Of a stretch of 64,000 nucleotides of DNA, positions 41,273 through 50,212 are shown piece by piece; the stretch's first letter is position 1, and every line of letters starts with the position of its first letter. Source of the DNA: Streptomyces filamentosus. GTDB taxonomy: Bacteria > Actinomycetota > Actinomycetes > Streptomycetales > Streptomycetaceae. The stretch lies in assembly GCF_014654895.1 (NCBI RefSeq), contig NZ_BNBE01000001.1:1240001-1304000 (forward strand), written 5' to 3'. The notes below the pieces were generated by a model. It saw only the letters and a list, made by a program, of their open reading frames with translations, was not told the origin of the DNA and ran no database searches. Made by a program: the position numbers and the translations under genes.

Positions 41273-42052
41273 ATGGCAGCGGTACCGGCGGTGCTCCAGT
41301 CCGAGTGGACGAAGATCCGGACGGTCTCCTCGACGGTCTGGACGCTGGCGGCCGCGCTGATCGTCACGGTGGCGATGGGCGCGGCGCTCTCGGCCGTCCT
41401 GAAGTCGAGCTTCGACGACCTCTCCGAGGTGGAGCGGGCGACCTTCGACCCGACCTTCGTCAGCTTCTCCGGGATGGTCCTCGGGCAGCTGGCGATGGTG
41501 GTCTTCGGCGTGCTGGTGGTGGGGACCGAGTACTCCTCGGGCATGATCCGCACCTCGCTGGCGGCCGTCCCCCAGCGGGCCACCTTCCTCTTCTCCAAGG
41601 TCGCGGTGGCCGGGGCGCTCGCCCTGGTCGTCGGGCTGGTGACGAGCTTCCTGTCGTTCTTCCTCGGGCAGGCGCTGCTGGGCGAGCACCGGACGACGCT
41701 CGGCGCGGACAACGTGCTGCGGGCGGTGGTCGGCGGCGGGCTCTACATGGGGCTGATCGCGCTCTTCTCGATGGGCGTGGCGACGATGCTGCGCTCCTCG
41801 ATGCTGTCGCTCGGCATCCTGGTGCCGTTCTTCTTCCTGATCTCGCAGATCCTGTCGGCGGTGCCGAAGGCGAAGGAGGTCGCGAAGTACTTCCCCGACC
41901 AGGCGGGTTCCAAGATCATGCAGGTGGTGCCGGACGCCCTGGGCTCGGAGAAGGCGCCGTACGGGCCGTGGGGCGGGCTCGGGATCATGCTGCTCTGGGT
42001 GGCGGCCTCGCTGCTCGGCGGCTATCTGGTGCTGAAGCGGCGGGACGCCTGA
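41273..42052 (+). CDS. ABC-2 type permease
   Basis: 259 residues from ATG 41273. It begins with the conserved QSEWTKIRTVSSTVWTL element and has about six membrane segments, including MVLGQLAMVVFGVLVVGTEY and SLGILVPFFFLISQIL. GTEYSSGMIRTSL is the family cytoplasmic loop. It partners with the ATPase at 40265. The next transporter pair at 42255 is a paralogue. Confidence 0.9.
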   Translation: MAAVPAVLQSEWTKIRTVSSTVWTLAAALIVTVAMGAALSAVLKSSFDDLSEVERATFDPTFVSFSGMVLGQLAMVVFGVLVVGTEYSSGMIRTSLAAVPQRATFLFSKVAVAGALALVVGLVTSFLSFFLGQALLGEHRTTLGADNVLRAVVGGGLYMGLIALFSMGVATMLRSSMLSLGILVPFFFLISQILSAVPKAKEVAKYFPDQAGSKIMQVVPDALGSEKAPYGPWGGLGIMLLWVAASLLGGYLVLKRRDA

Positions 42053-42069
42053 GGCTCCCCCGGTCCAGG

Positions 42070-42100
42070 CGCCCCGGACCCCGGCACGGGATCCGGGGCG
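42070..42100 (+). terminator. Hairpin after the first ABC pair
   Basis: 9-bp perfect arms (CGCCCCGGA) with a 13-nt loop, 18 bp past the permease stop. This suggests the two transporter pairs are separate transcripts. Confidence 0.5.
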
Positions 42101-42254
42101 TCCCGGATTTTCCCCGGAGGTTTCGCTTCGGTCTCGCTTCCCCGGCGCGGGAACCGTCAACGGCTGGATAAGCTCCTGACTCGTACGGGGGCCTTCCGGC
42201 CGCGCGCCGTCATGCCCCGATCGCACACCACCGACCTGTCGATGGGGCTGGAGA

Positions 42255-43418
42255 ATGATCGAGGCAGTCGGCCTGACCAAGCGCTACGGCGCGAAGACGG
42301 CCGTGTACAACCTTTCCTTCCAGGTGAGGCCGGGCGTCGTCACCGGCTTCCTGGGCCCGAACGGCTCCGGCAAGTCGACCACCATGCGCATGATCCTCGG
42401 CCTGGACCGGCCGACGGCCGGGCACGTGACGATCGGCGGCCACCCCTTCCGGCAGCTGCCGAACGCGCCCCGGCAGGTCGGCGCCCTGCTCGACGCCAAG
42501 GCCGTGCACGGCGGCCGCAGCGCCCGCAGCCACCTCCTGTCGCTGGCCCAGCTGGCCGGCATCCCGGCCCGCCGGGTGGACGAGGTGCTGGGCGTGGTCG
42601 GCCTCCAGGACGTGGCGCGGCGGCGGTCCAAGGGCTTCTCCCTCGGCATGGGCCAGCGGCTCGGCATCGCGGCGGCGCTGCTCGGCGACCCGCAGGTGCT
42701 GCTCTTCGACGAGCCGGTCAACGGCCTGGACCCGGAGGGCATCCTCTGGGTGCGGAACCTGATGAAGAAGCTGGCCTCCGAGGGCCGCACCGTCTTCGTC
42801 TCCAGCCACCTGATGAGCGAGATGGCGCTGACGGCGGACCACCTGATCGTGATCGGCCGGGGCCAGCTGCTCTCCGACATGCCGGTGAAGCAGTTCATCT
42901 CGGCGAACTCGGCGGACTTCGCCCGGGTCCGCACCCCGGAGGGCGATCCCGCGCAGCGGGAGAAGCTGTCGGCCGCGCTCGCCGGCGCTGGCGGGCAGGT
43001 GCTCTCCGAGCCGGACGGCGCGCTGCGGGTCACCGGCCTGCCGCTGCCGAGGATCAGCGACCTGGCGCACGGGGCGGACGTACGGCTCTGGGAGCTGTCC
43101 CCGCACCAGGCGTCGCTGGAGGAGGCGTACATGCGGCTGACGCAGGGCGCGGTGGACTACCGCTCGACCGACGACCGGCTGGCCCACCTCCAGGCCCCGC
43201 CGCAGCCCGGGCAGCCGGGGTACGGGGCGCCGCAGCCGCAGGCCCCCTCGGACGTGCCGCAGCAGGGCTGGTACGCCCCGCCGCCGCCCGGACAGAATCC
43301 GTACGCCACCGCCCCGCAGGCCCCCGCGCCCGGCGCCCCGCAGCCTCCCGCGGCCGCGCCGGACGCCGCGCGGCCGAGCTTCCAGAAGCAGAGCGACACC
43401 ACCGAGGACGCCCGATGA
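42255..43418 (+). CDS. ABC transporter ATP-binding protein with Pro-rich tail
   Basis: 387 residues from ATG 42255, with GGAG upstream. Walker A is FLGPNGSGKST, the signature SLGMGQRLGIAAALL, Walker B LLFDEPVNGLDPEG, and the switch region SSHLMSEM. It is about 60% or more similar by eye to the ATPase at 40265. A disordered tail of about 80 residues (Pro, Gln, Ala, Gly) follows. The permease gene overlaps by four bases. Confidence 0.9.
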   Translation: MIEAVGLTKRYGAKTAVYNLSFQVRPGVVTGFLGPNGSGKSTTMRMILGLDRPTAGHVTIGGHPFRQLPNAPRQVGALLDAKAVHGGRSARSHLLSLAQLAGIPARRVDEVLGVVGLQDVARRRSKGFSLGMGQRLGIAAALLGDPQVLLFDEPVNGLDPEGILWVRNLMKKLASEGRTVFVSSHLMSEMALTADHLIVIGRGQLLSDMPVKQFISANSADFARVRTPEGDPAQREKLSAALAGAGGQVLSEPDGALRVTGLPLPRISDLAHGADVRLWELSPHQASLEEAYMRLTQGAVDYRSTDDRLAHLQAPPQPGQPGYGAPQPQAPSDVPQQGWYAPPPPGQNPYATAPQAPAPGAPQPPAAAPDAARPSFQKQSDTTEDAR

Positions 43419-44251
43419 CCGCCCCGACGCCGACCCCGACCCCTCCCCCGCCGTACGGCTACGTCTCCCCCATCCCGGTCCGCCGGGCGCACCTCGGGGA
43501 CGCGCTCGCCTCGGAGTGGACGAAGATCCGCTCGGTGCGGTCGACGGTGTGGACGCTGGGCACCATGGTCCTGCTGATGCTGGCGATCGGTCTGGGCGTG
43601 GCCGCGATCGCCTCCGGCGAGGGCGGGAACATGGGCGAGGAGTCGGCGCTGCCGCTGGGCTTCTTCGGGATGCTGCCGGCGTCGATCTGCGTGATCACGC
43701 TGGGCGTCCTGACCATCTCGTCCGAGTACGGCACGGGGATGATCCGGACGACGCTGACCGCGTGCCCGAGCCGGGCCCGGGTGCTGACGGCGAAGGCGAT
43801 CGTCTTCTTCCTGCTGGTCTTCACGGTGACCCTGGTGGTCGCGTTCGTGGTGGCGACCGCGCAGGTGGCGATGGTGGAGGCGGCGGAGCCGACGGGCGCG
43901 GAGTGGGCGCGGGCCACGGTCGGCGCGGCCGGGTTCCTGGCGCTGCTGGGCCTGCTGTCGATGGCGGTGGGCGCGCTGGTGCGGCACTCGGCCGGGGCGA
44001 TCACGGTGATGATCGGCGTGCTGCTGCTGCCGCTGGTGGCGGGCATGTTCATGTTCGCGTCGGCGCTGAGCGGGCTCCGGGAGGCGCTGTTCACCTACGC
44101 GGTGCCCTCGCAGATGATCGCGCTGTACAGCGCGGAGCCGCCGTTCTCGGACAGCGGTCCGGCGGGCTGGGAGGCGCTGTTCATCCTGATGGGGATCACG
44201 GCGGTGGCACTGGGCGGCGCGTACGCGCTGCTGAACAGCCGGGACGTCTGA
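43415..44251 (+). CDS. ABC-2 type permease
   Basis: 278 residues from ATG 43415, overlapping the ATPase by four bases. An N-terminal Pro/Thr-rich stretch precedes ASEWTKIRSVRSTVWTLG; about six membrane helices follow, with SEYGTGMIRTTL matching the first permease. The pair is a tandem paralogue of the transporter at 40265-42052. The substrate is unknown. Confidence 0.9.
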   Translation: MTAPTPTPTPPPPYGYVSPIPVRRAHLGDALASEWTKIRSVRSTVWTLGTMVLLMLAIGLGVAAIASGEGGNMGEESALPLGFFGMLPASICVITLGVLTISSEYGTGMIRTTLTACPSRARVLTAKAIVFFLLVFTVTLVVAFVVATAQVAMVEAAEPTGAEWARATVGAAGFLALLGLLSMAVGALVRHSAGAITVMIGVLLLPLVAGMFMFASALSGLREALFTYAVPSQMIALYSAEPPFSDSGPAGWEALFILMGITAVALGGAYALLNSRDV

Positions 44252-44263
44252 CCCCGCCGGGCC

Positions 44264-44590
44264 CTAGTGCTTCGGCGCGTTGCGGGACCGCTGCACCCCG
44301 GGGGTGCGGCGGTCCTTCGCGTTCCAGCAGGCCTTGTGCCAGTGGCGGCGGTCGTCGACGCCGCCGTACTCGGGCCAGGCGACGACGTGCGGGGCGCCGG
44401 GCGGGATCTCCTGGTCGCAGCCGGGGCAGCGGTAGCGCTTCCCGGGGGAGCTGGCGCCGGCGACGAGGCGGACGTACCACTCCTCGCCCTGCCAGGTCTC
44501 GGTGCGCTGCGAGCCGCCGTACCGGTCGTCGCGGTCCTCCTGCGCCGCCGGCCTGGCGCCGCGGCGGGAACGGTGGTGACGCGGGGACAC
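44264..44590 (-). CDS. Small zinc-ribbon-like conserved protein
   Basis: 108 residues from GTG 44590, with GAGG upstream. The N-terminus is basic and disordered. The core has RCPGCDQEIPPGAPHVVAWP and RRHWHKACW, a CxxC plus HxxxC set fit for one zinc ion. Related Streptomyces proteins are sometimes labelled ATP/GTP-binding, but no P-loop is present here. It converges on the ABC permease with a 12-bp gap. The function is unknown. Confidence 0.72.
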   Translation of the reverse strand: MSPRHHRSRRGARPAAQEDRDDRYGGSQRTETWQGEEWYVRLVAGASSPGKRYRCPGCDQEIPPGAPHVVAWPEYGGVDDRRHWHKACWNAKDRRTPGVQRSRNAPKH

Positions 44591-44789
44591 AGCACACCTC
44601 ACGGAGTCGGGGAACACGGACCGTTCCCTCCAGCGTACGGGCCGCGACCTGGTGCCCGGGGCCCTCGTCCGGGCACCCGGACCGAAAATCGCAAGAACTT
44701 CATGAAAGGCCGTTGCCTTTGGCACGTGTCAGGCGTTGTTGCCGGTACGGGGGGAAGTCGACGCGCCGGCCGCGAGGAGGCAGAAGGCG

Positions 44790-45824
44790 ATGCGCGTAGG
44801 AACGTTCGTGCTGGCGGCCCAGTTCCCGGGCCAGGGGCAGGGAGAGGCGCTGCACCGGGCGGTGCGGACCGCCGAGGTCGCCGAGGAGGCGGGCCTGGAC
44901 GCGGTCTGGCTGGCCGAGCACCACTTCGTGCCGTACGGCGTGTGCCCGTCGGCGGTGACGCTGGCCGCCCTGCTCCTCGGCCGCACCCGGCGGCTGCGGG
45001 TGGGGACGGCGGTGAGCGTGCTGCCGACCGTCCACCCGGTCGCCCTGGGCGAGCAGGCGGCACTGCTGCACGTCGTCTCGGGCGGCAGATTCACCCTCGG
45101 GGTGGGGCGCGGCGGGCCGTGGGTGGACCTGGAGGTGTTCGGCGCGGGCCTGGAGGCGTACGAGCACGGCTTCCCCGAGGCCCTCGACCTGCTGCTGCGG
45201 TGGCTCACGGAACCCCGCGTGGGCGCCTCGGGTGAACGGTTCTCCTTCCGGGAGGTGCCGGTGGTGCCCCGGCCCGGCGAGCTGATCGGCGGCGCCGCCT
45301 CGCCGGAGGTGGTCGTGGCCTGCACCTCGCAGAAGAGCGTGCGCCTGGCGGCCGAGCGCGGCCTTCCGATGCTGCTCGGCATGCACTGCGGCGACGAGGA
45401 CAAGGCGGAGATGGTCGCGGCCTGGGCCCGCTGGGCGCGGGAGGCGGGCCGGGATCCGGACGAGGTGGCGCGGATCGGCGCCGAGCACGTCTCGGCGGGC
45501 GTGGTGCAGCTCGCGGACGGGCCCCGGGAGGCCGCGGAGACCCTGGTGAAGGCGATGCCGGGCTGGCTGAAGCAGGGGCTGGACGCGCACGTGACGGTGG
45601 ACGGCCGGCACCGCGCGATGCGGGACCCGGTGGCGTACACCGAACTGCTCTGCTCCCTGCACCCGGTGGGCACCCCCGCCCTGGCGGCGGACCGGCTGGC
45701 GGCGACCGCCGAGCGCACCGGCATCACCCGCTTCGCGCTGCTCGCCGAGGGTTCGGGCGACCTCGCCGGTACGGAGGAGAACCTGCGGCGCCTCGGCACC
45801 GAGGTGCTCCCCCGACTGGCCTGA
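44790..45824 (+). CDS. LLM-class (luciferase-like) flavin or F420 oxidoreductase
   Basis: 344 residues from ATG 44790, with GAGGAGG upstream. The TIM-barrel family features are MRVGTFVLAAQFPGQ, AGLDAVWLAEHHF, RLRVGTAVSVLPTVHPVALGEQAALL and GRFTLGVGRGG. Such enzymes use F420H2 or FMNH2; the substrate is not predictable. It converges on the next gene and is followed by a large inverted repeat. Confidence 0.87.
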   Translation: MRVGTFVLAAQFPGQGQGEALHRAVRTAEVAEEAGLDAVWLAEHHFVPYGVCPSAVTLAALLLGRTRRLRVGTAVSVLPTVHPVALGEQAALLHVVSGGRFTLGVGRGGPWVDLEVFGAGLEAYEHGFPEALDLLLRWLTEPRVGASGERFSFREVPVVPRPGELIGGAASPEVVVACTSQKSVRLAAERGLPMLLGMHCGDEDKAEMVAAWARWAREAGRDPDEVARIGAEHVSAGVVQLADGPREAAETLVKAMPGWLKQGLDAHVTVDGRHRAMRDPVAYTELLCSLHPVGTPALAADRLAATAERTGITRFALLAEGSGDLAGTEENLRRLGTEVLPRLA

Positions 45825-45848
45825 GACGGGCCGGTCCGGGGGCGGGGC

Positions 45849-45922
45849 GTGCCGCCGCTCCGGCGTTCCCGCGGGGCGGTGCGCGTCGACACGCACCGAT
45901 CGCGGTGCCGGAGCGGCGGCAC
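45849..45922. terminator. Nested hairpin between convergent genes
   Basis: Outer 16-bp perfect arms (GTGCCGCCGCTCCGGC) at 45849-45864 and 45907-45922 enclose an inner hairpin (CGGTGCG...CGCACCG). It could form a cruciform or branched terminator for both flanking genes. Confidence 0.6.
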
Positions 45923-45958
45923 CAGGTCCCGAGAGCACCCGGTGACGACGGCCGGGCC

Positions 45959-46351
45959 TCAGCAGTCGCGGAGTTCCGGCGACTGGTTGAGCAGCTGGCC
46001 CCGTATCGACGTGAAGCGGGCGAGCCGCTCGTCCACCGCCGGGTCCAGCGGGAAGACCGCCACACGGTGGCAGTTCTGGAAGGCCAGACGCACTCCGAAG
46101 TGACGCTGGAGCGCACCGCGGATCGCGTCGCTCGCCAGCGCGCGCAGCAGCTGACCACGTGCCTGCTCGTTCGGCGGCGGCGTCTGGTTGTCGGCGAACT
46201 CTCCGCCTTCGACCTCCAGCTGTGCCACCAGAGAACTGATCATCTCCCACGCGAAGGGCAGGGAGGTCCGGACGCAGTCGACGAAGGCGGCTTCGTCGAC
46301 CTCGCCTCGCTCGGCCTGTTCCAACAGTGCCGGTGAGACGTCGAGCGACAT
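45959..46351 (-). CDS. SCO5389 family conserved protein
   Basis: 130 residues from ATG 46351, with GAGGAGA upstream. The opening SLDVSPALLEQAERGEVDEA, a helical middle with NQTPPPNEQARGQLLRALAS, and FGVRLAFQNCHRVAVFPLD match the family named after the S. coelicolor gene at this position. No enzymatic motif is visible. It is divergent from nucS, which holds across streptomycetes as far as I recall. The function is unknown. Confidence 0.82.
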   Translation of the reverse strand: MSLDVSPALLEQAERGEVDEAAFVDCVRTSLPFAWEMISSLVAQLEVEGGEFADNQTPPPNEQARGQLLRALASDAIRGALQRHFGVRLAFQNCHRVAVFPLDPAVDERLARFTSIRGQLLNQSPELRDC

Positions 46352-46578
46352 GGGTTCTCCTCTCGCGACCCCGCGGACGGGGTCTGTGCGGGCAGGGCCG
46401 AAGACCGCCGGGCGCCACGCAGCGTGCACGGACGACGACCTCCAGCATCCACGGTAAGCGCGCGGTCCTGCGGGCACCAGGCGATTGGGCACACAACAGG
46501 CCGATAACCGACGGGTGTTCGGCTCAGGAAGGTGCCCGAATCGCGTAGAAGGGCGCTCCTCTTGTAGCGTTGCCGACC

Positions 46579-47250
46579 ATGCGTCTCGTCATTGCCCGTT
46601 GCTCCGTGGACTACGCGGGCCGGCTCACGGCCCACCTGCCCTCCGCACCCCGTCTGATCCTGATCAAGGCAGACGGCAGCGTCTCGATCCACGCGGACGA
46701 CCGGGCGTACAAACCGCTCAACTGGATGTCCCCGCCGTGCACCCTGAAGGAGGGTGCCGACGGTGAGGCGGGCATCTGGACGGTGATCAACAAAGCGGGC
46801 GAGAAACTGATCATCACGATGGAGGAGATCCTCCACGACTCGTCCCACGAACTGGGCGTGGACCCGGGCCTCATCAAGGACGGCGTGGAGGCCCACCTCC
46901 AGGAGCTGCTCGCCGACCGCATCGAGACCCTGGGCGAGGGCTGGACGCTGGTGCGCCGCGAGTACCCGACCGCCATCGGCCCGGTCGACATCCTCTGCCG
47001 GACCGCGGACGGCGCCACGGTCGCGGTCGAGATCAAGCGGCGCGGCGAGATCGACGGCGTCGAGCAGCTGACCCGCTACCTGGAGCTGCTCAACCGCGAC
47101 CCGCACCTCGCCCCGGTGAAGGGCATCTTCGCGGCGCAGGAGATCAAGCCGCAGGCGCGGGTCCTCGCGACGGACCGCGGGATCGACTGCGTGGTGCTCG
47201 ACTACGACGCCCTGCGCGGCATCGAGGACGACAAGCTGCGGCTGTTCTGA
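46579..47250 (+). CDS. nucS: Mismatch-specific endonuclease NucS/EndoMS
   Basis: 223 residues from ATG 46579. It cuts DNA at mismatches and provides the non-canonical mismatch repair of actinobacteria, which lack MutS/MutL. The N-terminal DNA-binding domain (about 1-110) is followed by a RecB-like nuclease domain with D137, E151 and K153 (GPVDILC and VAVEIKRRG). The last residues KLRLF resemble a sliding-clamp-binding motif. TAGCGT at 46565-46570 is eight bases before the ATG, so translation may be leaderless. Confidence 0.95.
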   Translation: MRLVIARCSVDYAGRLTAHLPSAPRLILIKADGSVSIHADDRAYKPLNWMSPPCTLKEGADGEAGIWTVINKAGEKLIITMEEILHDSSHELGVDPGLIKDGVEAHLQELLADRIETLGEGWTLVRREYPTAIGPVDILCRTADGATVAVEIKRRGEIDGVEQLTRYLELLNRDPHLAPVKGIFAAQEIKPQARVLATDRGIDCVVLDYDALRGIEDDKLRLF

Positions 47251-47266
47251 GCCGGGCGGTACGGAG

Positions 47267-47311
47267 AAGGGGACGGCCCCGGACGCGCGAAGCGTCCGGG
47301 GCCGTCCCCTT
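47267..47311. terminator. nucS terminator, bidirectional
   Basis: 20-bp perfect stem (AAGGGGACGGCCCCGGACGC) with loop GCGAA, 16 bp past nucS and 16 bp from the convergent gene. Confidence 0.92.
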
Positions 47312-47327
47312 TCCCGGTGTCCGGCCC

Positions 47328-49985
47328 TCAGCCCGCGGTGGGGGGCTCGGGGGCGATGTCGGAGGTGGAGGAGCCCTCGGCGACGGGGGACTCGCTGGTG
47401 GCGGTGTCGGACGGGGTCGGGGACTCGGGCGTCGGGGTCGCCGAGCTCGTGCTCGGTTCGGGGTCGGGGCTGTTCGACGTCGGCGTCGAGGTGGGCGACG
47501 ACGAGGTGGGGTCCGGTCCAGGGTCCGACGTCGTCGTGGTCCGGGTGGGCGTCGGGCGGCCCGGTGTCGTCGGCTCGTCCGTCGCCCCCGGCGCGCTCGT
47601 CGTGGACGGGTCGGTCCCGTCCGGCGCGGTGGTCGACGGGGAGCCGGTCGCCGTGGGGTCCGTGGCGGTCGGTGACGCGGTCGTGCCGTCGGAGGGGGTG
47701 GTGGTGGGGCCGGGCGTGCCGGAGGAGGACGAGGGGGGCGTGCCGGTGCCCGCGGGGGTGTCGGTGCCGTCCTCGGCGGGGGTCCCGTCGCCGGTGCCGG
47801 GGAGGTCGTCGCCGCCCTGGCCGGCGGTGCTGTCGGTGGTGACGGTGCCGGAGGTGGGCGCGTCGTCGTCGCCGGAGCCGCCGCCGAGGGCGACGACGGT
47901 GCCGAGCACGGCGACGAGGAGGAGGCCCGCGCCGACCGCGGCGAGGTTGCGCCGGGCGCCGGTGAGGATCCCCGCCGCGAGGCTCCGCCGCCCGCCGTCC
48001 GCCGGGGCGGGACCGGCCGGGGCGAGGAGCGCGGGGCCCTGGCCCGCGGGCTCGGGGAAGTCGGGGAAGTCCGGGAAGGCGGGCGGCGCGGCGGCGACCG
48101 GCGGCAGGAGTTCGGTGGGCGGTTCGGCGGGGGCCGCGGCGGCGCGGACGGCGGGCAGGCCGCGGGGCGGGGAGTCGGCGCGGGGCGGCACGGCGGCGGC
48201 CGGGGCGGGTTCCCCCCGGCGGGTGAGGTCGGTGACGAGGGCGAGGGCCCGGCGGCCCGCGACGGTGCCGCGCTTGTCGGCGAGGACGCCGCGCAGCCCG
48301 ATGGACGCCTCCAGTTCGGCGCGGGCGCGGGCGAGGTTCCCGGCGCAGAGGGCGAGGACGCCGAGCTCGTGGTGGAAGTACGCCTCCTCGGCGACGTCCC
48401 CGGTGAGCCGGGCGGCCTCCTGGCCGGAGCGCAGGGCCCGTTCCCAGGCGCCCCAGTGGAGTCCGGCGGCGAAGGCGGGGGCGGCGGCCCGGGCGAGGAC
48501 GACGGCGGTGGCGCGGTGCTCGGCGGCGGTCTCGGGCCCGGCACCGGTCTCGCCGCCGACGAGGGCGCCGAGGGCGGCGAGGAGGGCGTCGGCCTCGGCG
48601 GCGGCCCGCTCGGGGCCGACCGAGGGGTGTCCGGCCCACCAGGCGTAGTGCTGGGCGGCGGTGTGGACGCGGTCGGCGGCGTCGTGGCCGTAGCCGTGGG
48701 CGAGGAGCTGGGTGAGGACGCCGCCGGCGAGCCGGTGGCGGGGGCCGACGGGGGTGATCAGGCCGCAGGCGCGGAGTTCGCCGAGGGCGGCGTCGGCGTG
48801 GGTGTCGCCGACGAGCGCCGGGAGGTGGGCGTGGTGGGGCAGCTCGCCGCCGAGGGCGACGGCGAAGCGGAGGGTGGCCTGGGCGGAGCGGCTGAGCCGG
48901 GAGGCGAGGAGCGCGGCGGGGGCGGCGCCCTCGCCGAGGCTGGGCAGCGGCACCTCGTGGAGCTCGACGTCGGGGTCCTCGTACGGGTCGGGGACGGGCC
49001 CGGCGGCGGAGCCGGTCCCGCCGGTGCCCGCGCCGGGGCCGAACGCCTCCTCCAGGGCTCCGAAGGCGTCGAACTCGGCGGGGGTGACGCGCAGCCGGTC
49101 GCGCTGCCGGAGCAGGGCGCCGGCCTGGACGAAGCGGAGCGGCAGGCCCTCGGACTCGAACCAGAGGTCGCCCGCCCAGTTGGCCTCCTCGTCGGTGAGG
49201 CGGCGGCCCACGGCGGCCTCCAGGAGGGCCAGGGAGGCGGCGCGGCCGAGGCCGGGGAGGGCGACCTCCTCGATCCGGGCCTCGGCGGAGGGCGCGGGGG
49301 CGCCGGGGGCGGCGGCGAGGAGGAAGGCGCACTCGGGGGCGGCGGCGAGGAGTTCGTCGAGGGCGGCGCCGCCGAACTCCAGGTCGTCCACGACGACGAC
49401 GGCGCCGACGGAGCCGAGGGCGGCGCTCAGGCCGTCGCGGTCGGGCCGGTGGAGGGGGGCGTGCAGGACGGCGGCGCGGAGTTCCTGGAGGAGTTCGTGC
49501 GCGGTGCGGTGGTGGCCGGAGAGGCGGACGACGCCGTCCGGGGCGAGACCGGCGCAGTCGGCGGCGACGGCGTCGAGGAGGGCGGTGCGGCCGGAGCCGT
49601 CCGGGCCGGTGAGGCGGGCGCTGCGGCCGCGGGTCAGGGTCTCGGCGAGCCGGGCCCGCTGCTCGTCGCGTTCCAGGAGGGGGAGTTCGGGGGCGGTGGG
49701 GCCGGGCGGCGCGGGGACGGTGGTGGCGCGGGCGGCCTCGGCGCGTTCCTCGGGGGTGCGGCGGCGGGCGGGCGGGGGCTCCTCGCCGGGCGGGCAGGGC
49801 TCGATCTCGCTGCCGTCGACGGGGTTGACGGTGAGCAGCAGCCCGCCGGAGACGATCCGGGTGACGCGGGCGCGGGCGGGCGCCTGGGCGGCGCGCTCGG
49901 GCAGGGCGGCGGGCTGGGCGGGGCGGGCGTCCTCGGCCGCGGTGTCGTGACCGGACTCGTCCGGCCCCCGGTGTATCGGGTCCAT
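47328..49985 (-). CDS. Large membrane-anchored STAND-like ATPase with Ser/Thr/Pro tail
   Basis: 885 residues from ATG 49985. A Pro/Ala-rich start leads to a P-loop segment LTGPDGSGRTALLDAV (about 125-140) and AVVVVDDLEFG (Walker B-like). Further on is a helical region with tetratricopeptide character (HHELGVLALCAGNLARARAE). One membrane helix (LAAVGAGLLLVAVLGTVVAL, about 690-712) follows, then about 170 residues of Thr/Ser/Pro/Asp low complexity, presumably outside the cell. This layout suggests a signalling ATPase coupled to the envelope. No ortholog function is known to me. The STAS gene lies upstream in the same direction with a 227-bp gap holding no visible gene. Confidence 0.75.
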   Translation of the reverse strand: MDPIHRGPDESGHDTAAEDARPAQPAALPERAAQAPARARVTRIVSGGLLLTVNPVDGSEIEPCPPGEEPPPARRRTPEERAEAARATTVPAPPGPTAPELPLLERDEQRARLAETLTRGRSARLTGPDGSGRTALLDAVAADCAGLAPDGVVRLSGHHRTAHELLQELRAAVLHAPLHRPDRDGLSAALGSVGAVVVVDDLEFGGAALDELLAAAPECAFLLAAAPGAPAPSAEARIEEVALPGLGRAASLALLEAAVGRRLTDEEANWAGDLWFESEGLPLRFVQAGALLRQRDRLRVTPAEFDAFGALEEAFGPGAGTGGTGSAAGPVPDPYEDPDVELHEVPLPSLGEGAAPAALLASRLSRSAQATLRFAVALGGELPHHAHLPALVGDTHADAALGELRACGLITPVGPRHRLAGGVLTQLLAHGYGHDAADRVHTAAQHYAWWAGHPSVGPERAAAEADALLAALGALVGGETGAGPETAAEHRATAVVLARAAAPAFAAGLHWGAWERALRSGQEAARLTGDVAEEAYFHHELGVLALCAGNLARARAELEASIGLRGVLADKRGTVAGRRALALVTDLTRRGEPAPAAAVPPRADSPPRGLPAVRAAAAPAEPPTELLPPVAAAPPAFPDFPDFPEPAGQGPALLAPAGPAPADGGRRSLAAGILTGARRNLAAVGAGLLLVAVLGTVVALGGGSGDDDAPTSGTVTTDSTAGQGGDDLPGTGDGTPAEDGTDTPAGTGTPPSSSSGTPGPTTTPSDGTTASPTATDPTATGSPSTTAPDGTDPSTTSAPGATDEPTTPGRPTPTRTTTTSDPGPDPTSSSPTSTPTSNSPDPEPSTSSATPTPESPTPSDTATSESPVAEGSSTSDIAPEPPTAG

Positions 49986-50212
49986 GGTCAAAGCCCCCAA
50001 GAGCGGTGGTGCGGAGCCCGCCGGGTGGGTCCGTCGTCGGGTGCGGGCGACCGAACCCTAGACGGTCGCCGGGCGCCCGGGAACAGGCGGGGGGCCACCG
50101 AGCCCAAGACGTCACGGTCTTGTGAGGATTGAGCGGGACGCCTGGTTCGCACAGGGGCTTCACAGACGGCGGGCCCGGCGTTCACCCCGGGGGCCGTCCG
50201 CGCACCGTGCGT

